Assembly: GCA_963847715.1 (NCBI GenBank)
Contig: CAWKAZ010000013.1
Span: 186,001-250,000 of the forward strand
From: Acidiflorens sp963847715
GTDB taxonomy: Bacteria > Acidobacteriota > Terriglobia > Terriglobales > Acidobacteriaceae
DNA: 64,000 nucleotides
Direction of reading: 5' to 3'
Every line of letters begins with the position of its first letter. Within the stretch, counting starts at the first letter, position 1. Below, one piece after another: positions 1 to 6,971 of the stretch. A program made the translations under genes and the position numbers. The notes below the pieces were generated by a model. The model was not told the origin of the DNA. It searched no databases and saw only the letters and a list, made by a program, of their open reading frames with translations.

Positions 1-1
1 T

Positions 2-319
2 GCGGTGCTCGTCTGCGGTGGCAACATCGACGTTACGCTCTTGTCCCGTATCATCGAGCGTGGCTTGGTTAAAGACGGACGCTTAGTTCGTTTGCGCGTG
101 CACCTGCCCGACTATCCCGGCGCGCTCAATCGCCTCACCTCGATTCTGGCGCAGCATCGTGCCAACATCGTCGAGACCGACTACGACCGCGCCTACCACG
201 GCGTCGGACTCGGGGAGACGGCGATTGAAATCACTATGGAAACGCGCGGGCCAGACCACATTGCCGAGATTATCTCGGCTCTGGGTGCGGCTGGGTATGC
301 GCAGGAGCGGGTGCTGTGA
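2..319 (+). CDS. ilvA: Threonine ammonia-lyase, C-terminal end (partial)
   Basis: This is the 3' end of a gene that enters from the left edge of the window. The visible ~105 residues start with a VLVCGGNID segment, typical of the end of the PLP-dependent catalytic domain of threonine/serine dehydratases. An ACT-like regulatory domain follows (RLRVHLPDYPGALNRL, then NIVETDYDR). Family knowledge: the enzyme deaminates threonine to 2-oxobutyrate, and the short single ACT domain fits the TdcB/IlvA-short type. The PLP lysine lies outside the window, so the assignment rests on the C-terminus only. Confidence 0.8.
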   Translation, partial: AVLVCGGNIDVTLLSRIIERGLVKDGRLVRLRVHLPDYPGALNRLTSILAQHRANIVETDYDRAYHGVGLGETAIEITMETRGPDHIAEIISALGAAGYAQERVL

Positions 320-398
320 AACCCTACCAAACGTTGCATCGAGCACCCGGCATCGTGTCAGGAAAACTCCGTAAAGTGACCGCTGACTTTTTCACTAG

Positions 399-1055
399 TC
401 ACTCAAACTGCCGGCGGAATCTCTGTAGTTGATCCTTGACTTCCCCAAGCTGGCTCCGTAACTCGGCCACTTCCTCTTCCAGGCGGGTGACTCGGTTCGA
501 GTCCCCCGAATCTTGTTGGACGGAGGCGGGGTAGTGTGTCGGCACCTCCGCCTCCACCACGTCTCCGGACAGCAGATGCACATACCGCGACTCCTTTGTT
601 CCCGGCTGCCGTGGCAATACCTTAGCCAGCGGCGGTTCCCGCTGCATCAACTTCTGCAACGCCGATTGCACATCGTCCAGCGTTTCGAAGCCATGCAGGC
701 GCTCGGTTCGTCCGCGCAACTCTCCCGGAGTTTGCGCACCGCGCAGCAGCAGCACGCACAACACAGCGGTTTCCGCGCGGGTGAAGTTGAACACCTCCTG
801 CAAGCGCTGCTCATACTTGGTCACGCGACTATCGGCGCCACGGGCAGGCCCAGCCAGCCGGTGCTGTTGCAGTCCTTCGAGCGCATCGCGCACGGCGTCT
901 TCGTCCAACTGCATCACGGGATCGCGATTGGATTTCTGGTTGCACGCATTCACCAGCGCGTTCAGCGACAGCGGATAATACTCGGGTGTGGTGATGTCTT
1001 TCTCAATCAACGATCCCAGCACCCGCACCTCATTTTCCGTCAGTTTGATTTCCAT
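399..1055 (-). CDS. YceH-family protein (DUF480)
   Basis: A protein of ~218 residues starting MEIKLTENEVRVLGSLIEKD, the hallmark N-terminus of the YceH/DUF480 family (two winged-helix domains). The start at 1055 was chosen because the conserved family begins exactly there; the open frame continues 22 codons upstream without similarity. The last ~35 residues form a predicted coiled coil (VTRLEEEVAELRSQLGEVKDQL). The molecular function of the family is not established. It faces the cysteine dioxygenase gene divergently. Confidence 0.85.
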   Translation of the reverse strand: MEIKLTENEVRVLGSLIEKDITTPEYYPLSLNALVNACNQKSNRDPVMQLDEDAVRDALEGLQQHRLAGPARGADSRVTKYEQRLQEVFNFTRAETAVLCVLLLRGAQTPGELRGRTERLHGFETLDDVQSALQKLMQREPPLAKVLPRQPGTKESRYVHLLSGDVVEAEVPTHYPASVQQDSGDSNRVTRLEEEVAELRSQLGEVKDQLQRFRRQFE

Positions 1056-1234
1056 GAATTCCCCGAACCGGATTCGATTGTATACAGTCACCGAAATTGT
1101 GTGTGGCGCGGGCGCCCCCACCCGCGGCTCTTGACGTTGCTCCTGCCTGTCACTCCCTTATCGATGGCCCCGATCGATCCACTCACAACGACCATCCTCC
1201 ACACGGTATACTCAATGGTTTGTCGCATACGTCC

Positions 1235-1828
1235 ATGATCAAGCCGACCCTACCGCTCCGCGTGCCTATCGATCAACTCGTCCGGGAGCTGCGTGCCCTT
1301 CCCGCATCGGCCTTCGACACGACCGAGCAAGTCCGCTCTCTGCTCGCCAGAATGCCGGTCGACGAGGCCACCCTTGCTCCCTATCTGACCTGGCACGGGC
1401 AGCACTACACCCGGAACCTGATCGATAAGACTGACCTCTATGAGTTGATCGCGATTTGCTGGGAGGTTGGACAAGGCAGTTCGGTGCACAATCATCGCGA
1501 CCAGAACTGCTGGATGGCAGCGCCGGTGGGCCGCCTGCTGGTCGAAAATTTTCATGTTAGATATCAGGATATAGAAGCAGGGAAATGCCAATTGCAGGCA
1601 TCTAACACCGTGGAGCTGACGGCAGACAATCCTTGCGCGGTTGATCCGGGCGAGCCGGTGCATCGGGTCATCAATCCACGGGAGGCGAACCAGCGCGCGG
1701 TGACACTGCACGTCTATTCGCGGCCCTTCGACACATGTGTCGTGTATTCGCCCGAGCAAGGAACGTGCGGCGATATCCGGCTTCACTACAACACAGTTTT
1801 CGGAAAACCAGTACCCAGTACTCAGTAA
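1235..1828 (+). CDS. Cysteine dioxygenase type I
   Basis: A protein of 197 residues with the cupin signature of cysteine dioxygenases. Iron-ligand candidates are His85 and His87 in SSVHNHRDQNCW and His143 in PVHRVI. Cys92 and Tyr161 (LHVYSRPFD) sit where the Cys-Tyr cofactor pair of the family lies. Family role: oxidises L-cysteine to cysteine sulfinate in the cytoplasm. The start at 1235 (MIKPT) is preferred; the open frame reaches 46 codons further upstream, but that part is low-complexity and unlike the family. The gene ends just before a long heptamer hairpin. Confidence 0.88.
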   Translation: MIKPTLPLRVPIDQLVRELRALPASAFDTTEQVRSLLARMPVDEATLAPYLTWHGQHYTRNLIDKTDLYELIAICWEVGQGSSVHNHRDQNCWMAAPVGRLLVENFHVRYQDIEAGKCQLQASNTVELTADNPCAVDPGEPVHRVINPREANQRAVTLHVYSRPFDTCVVYSPEQGTCGDIRLHYNTVFGKPVPSTQ

Positions 1829-1937
1829 CCAGTACCCAGTTTCGGTAAAACGGCTCTGTGTGCTGTCTGAGTGATCCGGTCGGATTTGCAGGGATTTGTT
1901 CTTTTGCTGGGTACTGGCGACTGAGTACTGGGTACTG
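1808..1937. repeat. Heptamer-unit inverted repeat, copy 1
   Basis: The left arm (1808-1840) consists of tandem units of consensus CAGTACC. The right arm (1907-1937) is its reverse complement. By hand alignment 29 of 31 positions match, with a ~66-nt loop. It spans the end of the cysteine dioxygenase gene and the leader of the next gene, so it could act as a terminator or attenuator. It belongs to a family whose unit sequence changes from locus to locus. Confidence 0.85.
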
Positions 1938-1955
1938 TATTTCAAGGAGGAATTC

Positions 1956-2798
1956 GTGAGGAAATACCTGGGAGCTGTGATCGGAGTGACGACGCTCTGT
2001 GTGATGTCGTGGGCGCAAGCTACGACCCCAGCTCCGAGTCAGTCTCCGACGCCGAGTCAAGCTCCCGCCCCCGCGCAAACGCCGGCACCAGCACCGGCGC
2101 AAACTCTACCCGAAGCTCCTGATCAAACCCCCGAGGCGCAAAAGGCTAACATTCCGGCGCCGACTGCCAACCAGGCGGCTGCATCCCGCCCGTATCCTCG
2201 CATCGAACTCTTCCTGGGTGGCACGTATGCTGAGGCTGGTCTCTTCAATGCCGGGCACTGGGCCGGATTGCCAGGCTGGGATGCGTCACTCGGACTGAAC
2301 GCGACGAATTGGCTGGGAGTCGTAGTCGAGGGCGGTCAATATTTCGGAACATCCAAGATCCCTGTCGATGTGCCGAAGCCATTCCTGATCCCGCCCTGCC
2401 AGCCCAACTGCGTGTCGGGTTCAACATTTGGGGTAGACACGCGAGAGTACAACTTTCTTTTTGGAGTGCAGTTTGCCCGGCGTAAGTATGAGCGTTGGAC
2501 TCCGTTTGGCGAACTTTTGTACGGGCACCAGGGTGTGCGCGGAGTGGAGAATTTTCCGTCCGGACCTCCCACCACGGAAGTGGGTACTGGCAGGGCGCTA
2601 GTCGCTGGTGGCGGTCTGGACCGCAAAATCAATGAACGGTTCGCGTTGCGGTTCAAGGCCGATTACTTTCAAACTGCCACCGCATTTCCGCTTGCGGGCA
2701 AGCAGAAACAGGACAACTTCCGTTTCTCTGTAGGCCTCGTAATTCGCAACGTTCGCAAGAAGAAACGAAAACTCGAGGACGAAACGCAAGTCGAGTAA
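1956..2798 (+). CDS. Secreted proline-rich outer-membrane beta-barrel protein
   Basis: The GTG at 1956 follows an excellent ribosome-binding site (AAGGAGG at 1944-1950). The product (~280 residues) begins with a signal peptide (hydrophobic core, cleavage after SWAQA). A ~50-residue Pro/Ala/Gln linker of APAQTP-like repeats follows. The remaining ~210 residues alternate aromatic and Gly residues like an OmpA/porin-type small barrel (IELFLGGTYAEAG ... FRFSVGLVIRNV). The basic tail KKKRKLEDETQVE is unusual for a barrel, which normally ends in an aromatic. Function unknown; probably an outer-membrane protein. Confidence 0.7.
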   Translation: MRKYLGAVIGVTTLCVMSWAQATTPAPSQSPTPSQAPAPAQTPAPAPAQTLPEAPDQTPEAQKANIPAPTANQAAASRPYPRIELFLGGTYAEAGLFNAGHWAGLPGWDASLGLNATNWLGVVVEGGQYFGTSKIPVDVPKPFLIPPCQPNCVSGSTFGVDTREYNFLFGVQFARRKYERWTPFGELLYGHQGVRGVENFPSGPPTTEVGTGRALVAGGGLDRKINERFALRFKADYFQTATAFPLAGKQKQDNFRFSVGLVIRNVRKKKRKLEDETQVE

Positions 2799-2855
2799 TA
2801 ACCCCGCTGTTTCGCCCGCAAGTTCGAACGGCGCCGCTCTTCAGGACCGCGCAGC

Positions 2856-3146
2856 TTAGGACCGTCGCAACAAATCGCTCAGCGGGGCTGCCTTCGAGCG
2901 TAGTTCGTCGGCGAGATCAGAGCCTTTTTCGACCGCGTTTTCAAAGTGTCCCCTCGCTTCATCCGTCCAGTCAGAAACGGTGTCGAGTGCTCCGTCGTAC
3001 GAGCGTCGCAAGTCTTTCCGTAGCTGCTTCCCAGTTTTCGGAGCCAGCAACAAACCAAGCGCGGCGCCGACGCCGAGCCCGATCAATAGAAAAGTCACAG
3101 CCGTGCCCGCCGTACCGTCAGAACTCTCGTATTTTCCAATGCGCAT
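2856..3146 (-). CDS. YtxH-domain protein
   Basis: A 96-residue protein with one transmembrane segment (TAVTFLLIGLGVGAALGLLLA) followed by the APKTGKQLRKDL motif of YtxH proteins and an amphipathic helical tail. The start at 3146 (MRIGKYES) has GGAGG five bases upstream on its strand, which decides against the in-frame ATG 21 bases earlier. The family is associated with stress and envelope conditions, but its biochemical role is unclear. Confidence 0.8.
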   Translation of the reverse strand: MRIGKYESSDGTAGTAVTFLLIGLGVGAALGLLLAPKTGKQLRKDLRRSYDGALDTVSDWTDEARGHFENAVEKGSDLADELRSKAAPLSDLLRRS

Positions 3147-3365
3147 AAAAACCTCCGTCCAATTCATTTTAGACCCACAAACCGTCCCTAGGTTTGTCTG
3201 GCCGAGGAATACGCGGAACTCTCATCTCTGAATAGACCGAGCGCGCCAGTTCCCACAACCCACTCTGCCTGTGTAAAATGAAGTGTCGTTTCCAAGTGCG
3301 GCGGAAGATTCTGCGACCTGCCCCGCCTAGCATTCCTAGCGAACTGAAGGAGATGTAACCCAGCA

Positions 3366-3926
3366 ATGTCGATCCCAGCGACCCAACTCCGTCCCGGCAT
3401 GATCATCAAGCACAACAATGACTTGCATTCTGTTTTCAGCGTCGAGCATCGCACCCCGGGCAACCTGCGCGCCTTCATCCAGGCCAAATTGCGCAACCTA
3501 CGCACCGGAGCCATGTTCGAGCACCGATTTCGGTCGCCCGACCCCATCGAAAAGGTCAACGTGGATGAGGAGAACATGGAGTTCCTGTACAGCGACGGCG
3601 ACGACTATTACTTCATGAACACCGAAAATTACGAGCAGACTCACCTCACCCGCGAAACACTCGGAGATGCCGTCGAGTACCTCACGCCGAACCTCCAGAT
3701 CAAAGTCGAGTTTTTCGACGGCAAGGCCGTCGGTATCGAGTTGCCACAGACTGTCATCTTGACCGTGCTCGAGGTGGAACCTGGCCTGAAGAGCGCCACC
3801 GCTTCGAGCGTGACCAAGCCGGCAAAGACCGAAACTGGTTTAATCGTGCAGGTGCCGCCATTCATCAACGAAGGCGAGAAGATCAAAGTCGATACGGCCG
3901 AAGGCACGTATTTGTCGAGAGCGTAG
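3366..3926 (+). CDS. efp: Elongation factor P
   Basis: A 186-residue protein covering the three EF-P domains: N-terminal KOW-like domain with AKLRNLRTG, middle OB domain, and the C-terminal signature ending in GEKIKVDTAEGTYLSRA. Family role: binds stalled ribosomes at the E site and relieves polyproline pausing. The tip of the domain-I loop reads TPGNLRA. The position matching the modified Lys34 of E. coli is Asn33, so the usual lysine/arginine modification site is missing (see findings). An AAGGAG site precedes the ATG. Confidence 0.95.
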   Translation: MSIPATQLRPGMIIKHNNDLHSVFSVEHRTPGNLRAFIQAKLRNLRTGAMFEHRFRSPDPIEKVNVDEENMEFLYSDGDDYYFMNTENYEQTHLTRETLGDAVEYLTPNLQIKVEFFDGKAVGIELPQTVILTVLEVEPGLKSATASSVTKPAKTETGLIVQVPPFINEGEKIKVDTAEGTYLSRA

Positions 3927-3929
3927 AGT

Positions 3930-4015
3930 AGGTCAGAAGTTAGAGGTCAGATTGCAGAGGTGTAAACCAGAGCAAAGGATTCTCACCTCTGCAATCTTAC
4001 CTCTGCAATCTCACG
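3930..4015. repeat. Heptamer-unit inverted repeat, copy 2
   Basis: The left arm (3930-3964) has units such as AGGTCAG and ATTGCAG. The right arm (3982-4015) has CTGCAAT and CTTACCT units and is its approximate reverse complement. The element fills the whole gap between efp and the acylphosphatase gene, and its last base touches the ATG at 4016, leaving no room for an independent ribosome-binding site. Related in sequence to copy 6 near 25.75 kb. Confidence 0.8.
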
Positions 4016-4318
4016 ATGGCTTTCCCAAAAGATCAATCTCCCGTGCAGGCCCGCCGCTTTATCGTCTGCGGCCGTGTCCAGGGTGTTGGCTTCCGCTGGT
4101 TTGTCGAGCGCGAAGCGCACATCCTTCAAATCGCAGGATGGATCCGGAACAATCCCGATGGAACCGTCGAAGTGCTGGCCCAGGGAACGCGCGAGCAACT
4201 GGCGGGCCTGCACTCGCGCCTTAGCGAAGGTCCGAGGGCAGCGCGCGTGGATCAAGTGGAAGTCTCCGACGCTGAACCAACATCAGGCTTAGCCTCGTTT
4301 CAAGTTCGCGGTGGGTAA
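4016..4318 (+). CDS. acyP: Acylphosphatase
   Basis: A 100-residue protein with the complete acylphosphatase signature: GRVQGVGFR (catalytic Arg27 in the phosphate loop) and GWIRNNPDGTVEV (catalytic Asn45). Family role: hydrolyses carboxyl-phosphate bonds of acylphosphates in the cytoplasm. The N-terminus is ~10 residues longer than usual. The ATG sits directly against a hairpin repeat, so the true start might be a few codons downstream. Confidence 0.92.
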   Translation: MAFPKDQSPVQARRFIVCGRVQGVGFRWFVEREAHILQIAGWIRNNPDGTVEVLAQGTREQLAGLHSRLSEGPRAARVDQVEVSDAEPTSGLASFQVRGG

Positions 4319-4336
4319 TCCTGCCCTGGGAGGATT

Positions 4337-4358
4337 CAGCCGCGAAGCGGCGAAAGAA
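4337..4358. repeat. Dispersed palindrome (CAGCCGCGAAGCGGCG type), copy 1
   Basis: A GCCGC-GAA-GCGGC hairpin followed by AAGAA. A near-identical 22-base copy lies at 59329-59350. Both are intergenic and downstream of genes, consistent with a REP/PSK-like dispersed palindrome. Confidence 0.6.
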
Positions 4359-4479
4359 CTCCGCCGAGGCTTCGCTTGTAAATTATTGAATAATAAATAC
4401 TTTACAGGCAAGTCCTTATTCCTCAAAGACCTGGAGATTTTCATCGCCAAGTCTTTGATTGCAAAAGACCGCGACCAAG

Positions 4480-4497
4480 GGGGGTCCGAACCCCCCA
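4480..4497. terminator. GC hairpin upstream of apt, possible terminator
   Basis: Six G and six C bracket the loop TCCGAA, giving a very stable short hairpin 40 bases before the apt start. It has no T tract, so it is a weak terminator candidate and may simply be another dispersed palindrome. Confidence 0.3.
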
Positions 4498-4537
4498 AGC
4501 TCTAGTAACGCCCATGCAGGAAAGGATATTAAAGTCT

Positions 4538-5083
4538 ATGGCAATGGTCACAACTGCAGATAGCGACGCACTCAAGATGCTGATTCGGGAAGTCCCCGAC
4601 TTCCCGAAAAAAGGCATCCTGTTCTACGACATCACCACGTTGCTCAAGGACAAACTGGGCTTTGCCCGGCTCATTGATGCGCTGTCAGAAAACTACATTG
4701 GCAAAGAGATTGATTTGGTGCTCGGAATGGAGGCTCGCGGATTCATATTCGGTCCCGCGCTTGCCTACCGTCTGAATGCCGGATTTGTTCCGGTCCGCAA
4801 GCCAGGAAAGTTGCCGGCCGAAACCGTAAAGGTCAGCTACGACTTGGAATATGGCAGTAACTCGCTGGAGATTCACAAGGATGCGATCAGCAGAGGACAG
4901 CGGATTCTGATTGTGGACGACCTGCTGGCAACCGGGGGCACCGCGGTGGCGACTGCGGACCTGGCACACGGACTGGGCGCCCAGATCGCTGGGCTGGCAT
5001 TTGTGGTGGAACTTGACTTTCTGAAAGGCCGCGAGAAGCTGAAGAAGTACGATGTCTTTTCCCTACTGCACTACGATCGCTGA
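4538..5083 (+). CDS. apt: Adenine phosphoribosyltransferase
   Basis: The PRPP-binding motif ILIVDDLLATGGTA and the Apt-specific segments VPDFPKKGILF, GMEARGF and KPGKLP are all present. Family role: purine salvage, adenine + PRPP to AMP. The start at 4538 (MAMVTT) gives 181 residues, the usual family length, with AGGAAAGG upstream. An ATG at 4514 would add eight residues and cannot be excluded. Confidence 0.93.
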   Translation: MAMVTTADSDALKMLIREVPDFPKKGILFYDITTLLKDKLGFARLIDALSENYIGKEIDLVLGMEARGFIFGPALAYRLNAGFVPVRKPGKLPAETVKVSYDLEYGSNSLEIHKDAISRGQRILIVDDLLATGGTAVATADLAHGLGAQIAGLAFVVELDFLKGREKLKKYDVFSLLHYDR

Positions 5084-5144
5084 GGTAGGCACAACTCGGC
5101 CTCAGCACTATGTGCATTCAGCTGCGCCGCGGATCCCAATTGCT

Positions 5145-5276
5145 TTATTTAACTAGGAGTTGCACTGCGCGAAAAAGCCCTCGCCAAATTGCCAGGCTGA
5201 CGGCCAGGGATGCGGTGTAGGAGAAAATCGCAACCCAATTCAGTTGGACGTACTTATCACTTTCGCGGATCCACAT
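5145..5276 (-). CDS. Small single-span membrane protein, unknown
   Basis: A 43-residue reading frame starting MWIRESDKYVQLNW, preceded by GAGGAG at ~8 bases, containing one clear transmembrane helix (VAIFSYTASLAVSLAIW) and a basic tail. The frame is open further upstream, but that part looks non-coding. No family recognised. It lies between apt and a secreted protein, on the opposite strand to both. Confidence 0.45.
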   Translation of the reverse strand: MWIRESDKYVQLNWVAIFSYTASLAVSLAIWRGLFRAVQLLVK

Positions 5277-5553
5277 GGGGGAGGGCTCCTCGTAATGGTG
5301 ATGCTCTAAATGGTGATAGGTAATTAGCGAGCAATTATCCAACCGTTTTCTCCTTTCCGCAAGTAATTGAAAACATTCCATCGCCATTTCTCCCTCATTT
5401 CTAAGTCCGGGTCAAATCGCCACAGCCGAGATATTTTCGGCAGTCCAACCCATCTGGCGGCGCGTGCACCACACTGCACGACGGGGGTCTTGCCCAACTA
5501 GCGTTCGAGGGGTCGAGCGCTGGTGGTAATCTAAGACCCTCCGTGGATGGTGC

Positions 5554-6360
5554 ATGCAGGCAAGTTTCGGTTCTATACAGCGATGGATGCAGAAGGGTGT
5601 CAGGTTTTTCCTCACGCTGACGATCATCTCCGGGATCGCCTACGGAGCTGGCGCCGATTCTGGTTCGCTTCCGCCCTCAATTACCTCCGCTCCCCTTTCG
5701 GTCGACCAGGTTGTCAGCAATGTGGTGCGCAAAGATATCGAGCGAGCACGAGCCCTGCGCCACTCTGATTCGAGTCGCGTTTATCACCTCTCCTATCACG
5801 GATTCCCTGGCGATCGCGAGGCCGAAATGACCGTGGAGGCGACCTACGACAGTCCCGCCAGCAAGAGTTTCAAGGTGATTTCTCAAACCGGATCGAAGCT
5901 GGTGATCGACCGCGTTTTCAAACGGTTGCTGGAAAGCGAAAAGGAAGCAGCCGAGCCTGAGATGCACGCCCGCACCCTCTTGAACCGCGACAACTACGAA
6001 TTTGCCTTGATCGGCTACGAGTCTTCAGACAAGGGGAATCAGTATGTGCTTGACGTTTCTCCAAAGACGAAAAGCAAATACCTGTACCGGGGTAAAATCT
6101 GGGTCGATGCAACCGAATTTGCGGTGACCCGGATTGATGCCGAGCCGGCACAGAACCCTTCCTTCTGGACGAAAAAAAGCGAAATTCACCACGAGTACAT
6201 GAAGGTTCAGGATTTCTGGCTCCCTCGGCGAAACGAATCCATCAGTTACATCCGGCTGGGCGGAAAAGCGACACTCACCATCGAGTACAACAACTATCAT
6301 GTAGTCGATGCGCGAGCCCCAGAAAGCGCAAAATCATCTTCCGCAGTGCCGGCTCGGTAG
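5554..6360 (+). CDS. Secreted LolA/outer-membrane-lipoprotein-sorting-like protein
   Basis: A 268-residue protein with an N-terminal signal peptide (hydrophobic VRFFLTLTIISGIAYGAG; an internal ATG at 5587 is a possible start). The rest is beta-rich: repeated strand patterns such as YVLDVSPKTKSKYLYRGKIWVDATEF and ATLTIEYNNY resemble the half-barrel fold of LolA/LolB-like periplasmic proteins. No lipobox was found. Function unknown; a periplasmic lipid- or lipoprotein-related role is an inference from fold resemblance only. Confidence 0.6.
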   Translation: MQASFGSIQRWMQKGVRFFLTLTIISGIAYGAGADSGSLPPSITSAPLSVDQVVSNVVRKDIERARALRHSDSSRVYHLSYHGFPGDREAEMTVEATYDSPASKSFKVISQTGSKLVIDRVFKRLLESEKEAAEPEMHARTLLNRDNYEFALIGYESSDKGNQYVLDVSPKTKSKYLYRGKIWVDATEFAVTRIDAEPAQNPSFWTKKSEIHHEYMKVQDFWLPRRNESISYIRLGGKATLTIEYNNYHVVDARAPESAKSSSAVPAR

Positions 6361-6399
6361 CACCACCTCGGACCGGACTGCCGGTAGTACAATCGCGCC

Positions 6400-6906
6400 A
6401 TGGATAGCCTGATCGAGCCGAGCGCGAATCCTACGGCCGAGCGCGAGTCGAGTTTGCGTCCTATTCTTGTCGGTATCGTCATTGTCGGCATTGTGGTCGG
6501 CATCCTTGCGCTGCTGCTTCGCTCGGAGCAGAAAAAACCTGCCCCACCTCCGGCCTACGCCGCGAACGTCAAGTTCTCTGATCTCAAAACCAGCGCAGCG
6601 CAGAATTTTGCCGGAGCCACCGTCAGCTATCTCGATGGTGTGATAACCAACGCGGGCAATATGACGGTGATTCACGCCACCGTCCAGGTCACTTTCAAAG
6701 ATGACATGGGACAGACAGCACAGCGCGAAGAGCTTCCTATCCGTGTTCTACGCACTGGTGGACCCTACGACGAAGCCGTGGACCTCAATCTCTCGCCTCT
6801 CGCTCCAGCCGAGAGCAAACCCTTCCGGCTGATCTTCGATAACATCTCCGCGCAATGGAATCACGCCTATCCAGATCTGCAGATCACGCAGGTTGCGGTG
6901 AAGTAG
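6400..6906 (+). CDS. DUF2393-like membrane-anchored protein
   Basis: A 168-residue protein with a short cytoplasmic N-terminus, one transmembrane helix at ~21-41 (PILVGIVIVGIVVGILALLL), a Pro-rich linker, and an extracytoplasmic beta-sandwich-like domain (VSYLDGVITNAGNMTVIHATVQVTF). That pattern matches DUF2393/FxLYD-type domains. Function unknown. It precedes selD in the same direction with a ~65-base gap. Confidence 0.6.
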   Translation: MDSLIEPSANPTAERESSLRPILVGIVIVGIVVGILALLLRSEQKKPAPPPAYAANVKFSDLKTSAAQNFAGATVSYLDGVITNAGNMTVIHATVQVTFKDDMGQTAQREELPIRVLRTGGPYDEAVDLNLSPLAPAESKPFRLIFDNISAQWNHAYPDLQITQVAVK

Positions 6907-6924
6907 AGTTCCGGGACTTCTTCA

Positions 6925-6952
6925 ATTTGACTTCTGCCTTTTGACTTGTCTT
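6925..6952. repeat. Heptamer-unit single arm, copy 3
   Basis: Three to four tandem 7-nt units (TTTGACT, TCTGCCT, TTTGACT) lie in the gap before selD with no opposite arm nearby. It looks like a half element of the heptamer-hairpin family. Confidence 0.5.
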
Positions 6953-6971
6953 CCTCCGTTACAATCTTCTC

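Noticed and set aside
1808..1937. Tandem units of the heptamer hairpins as a CRISPR array
   Set aside because: Units are 7 nt with no unique spacers, the arms are inverted, and no cas gene is present.
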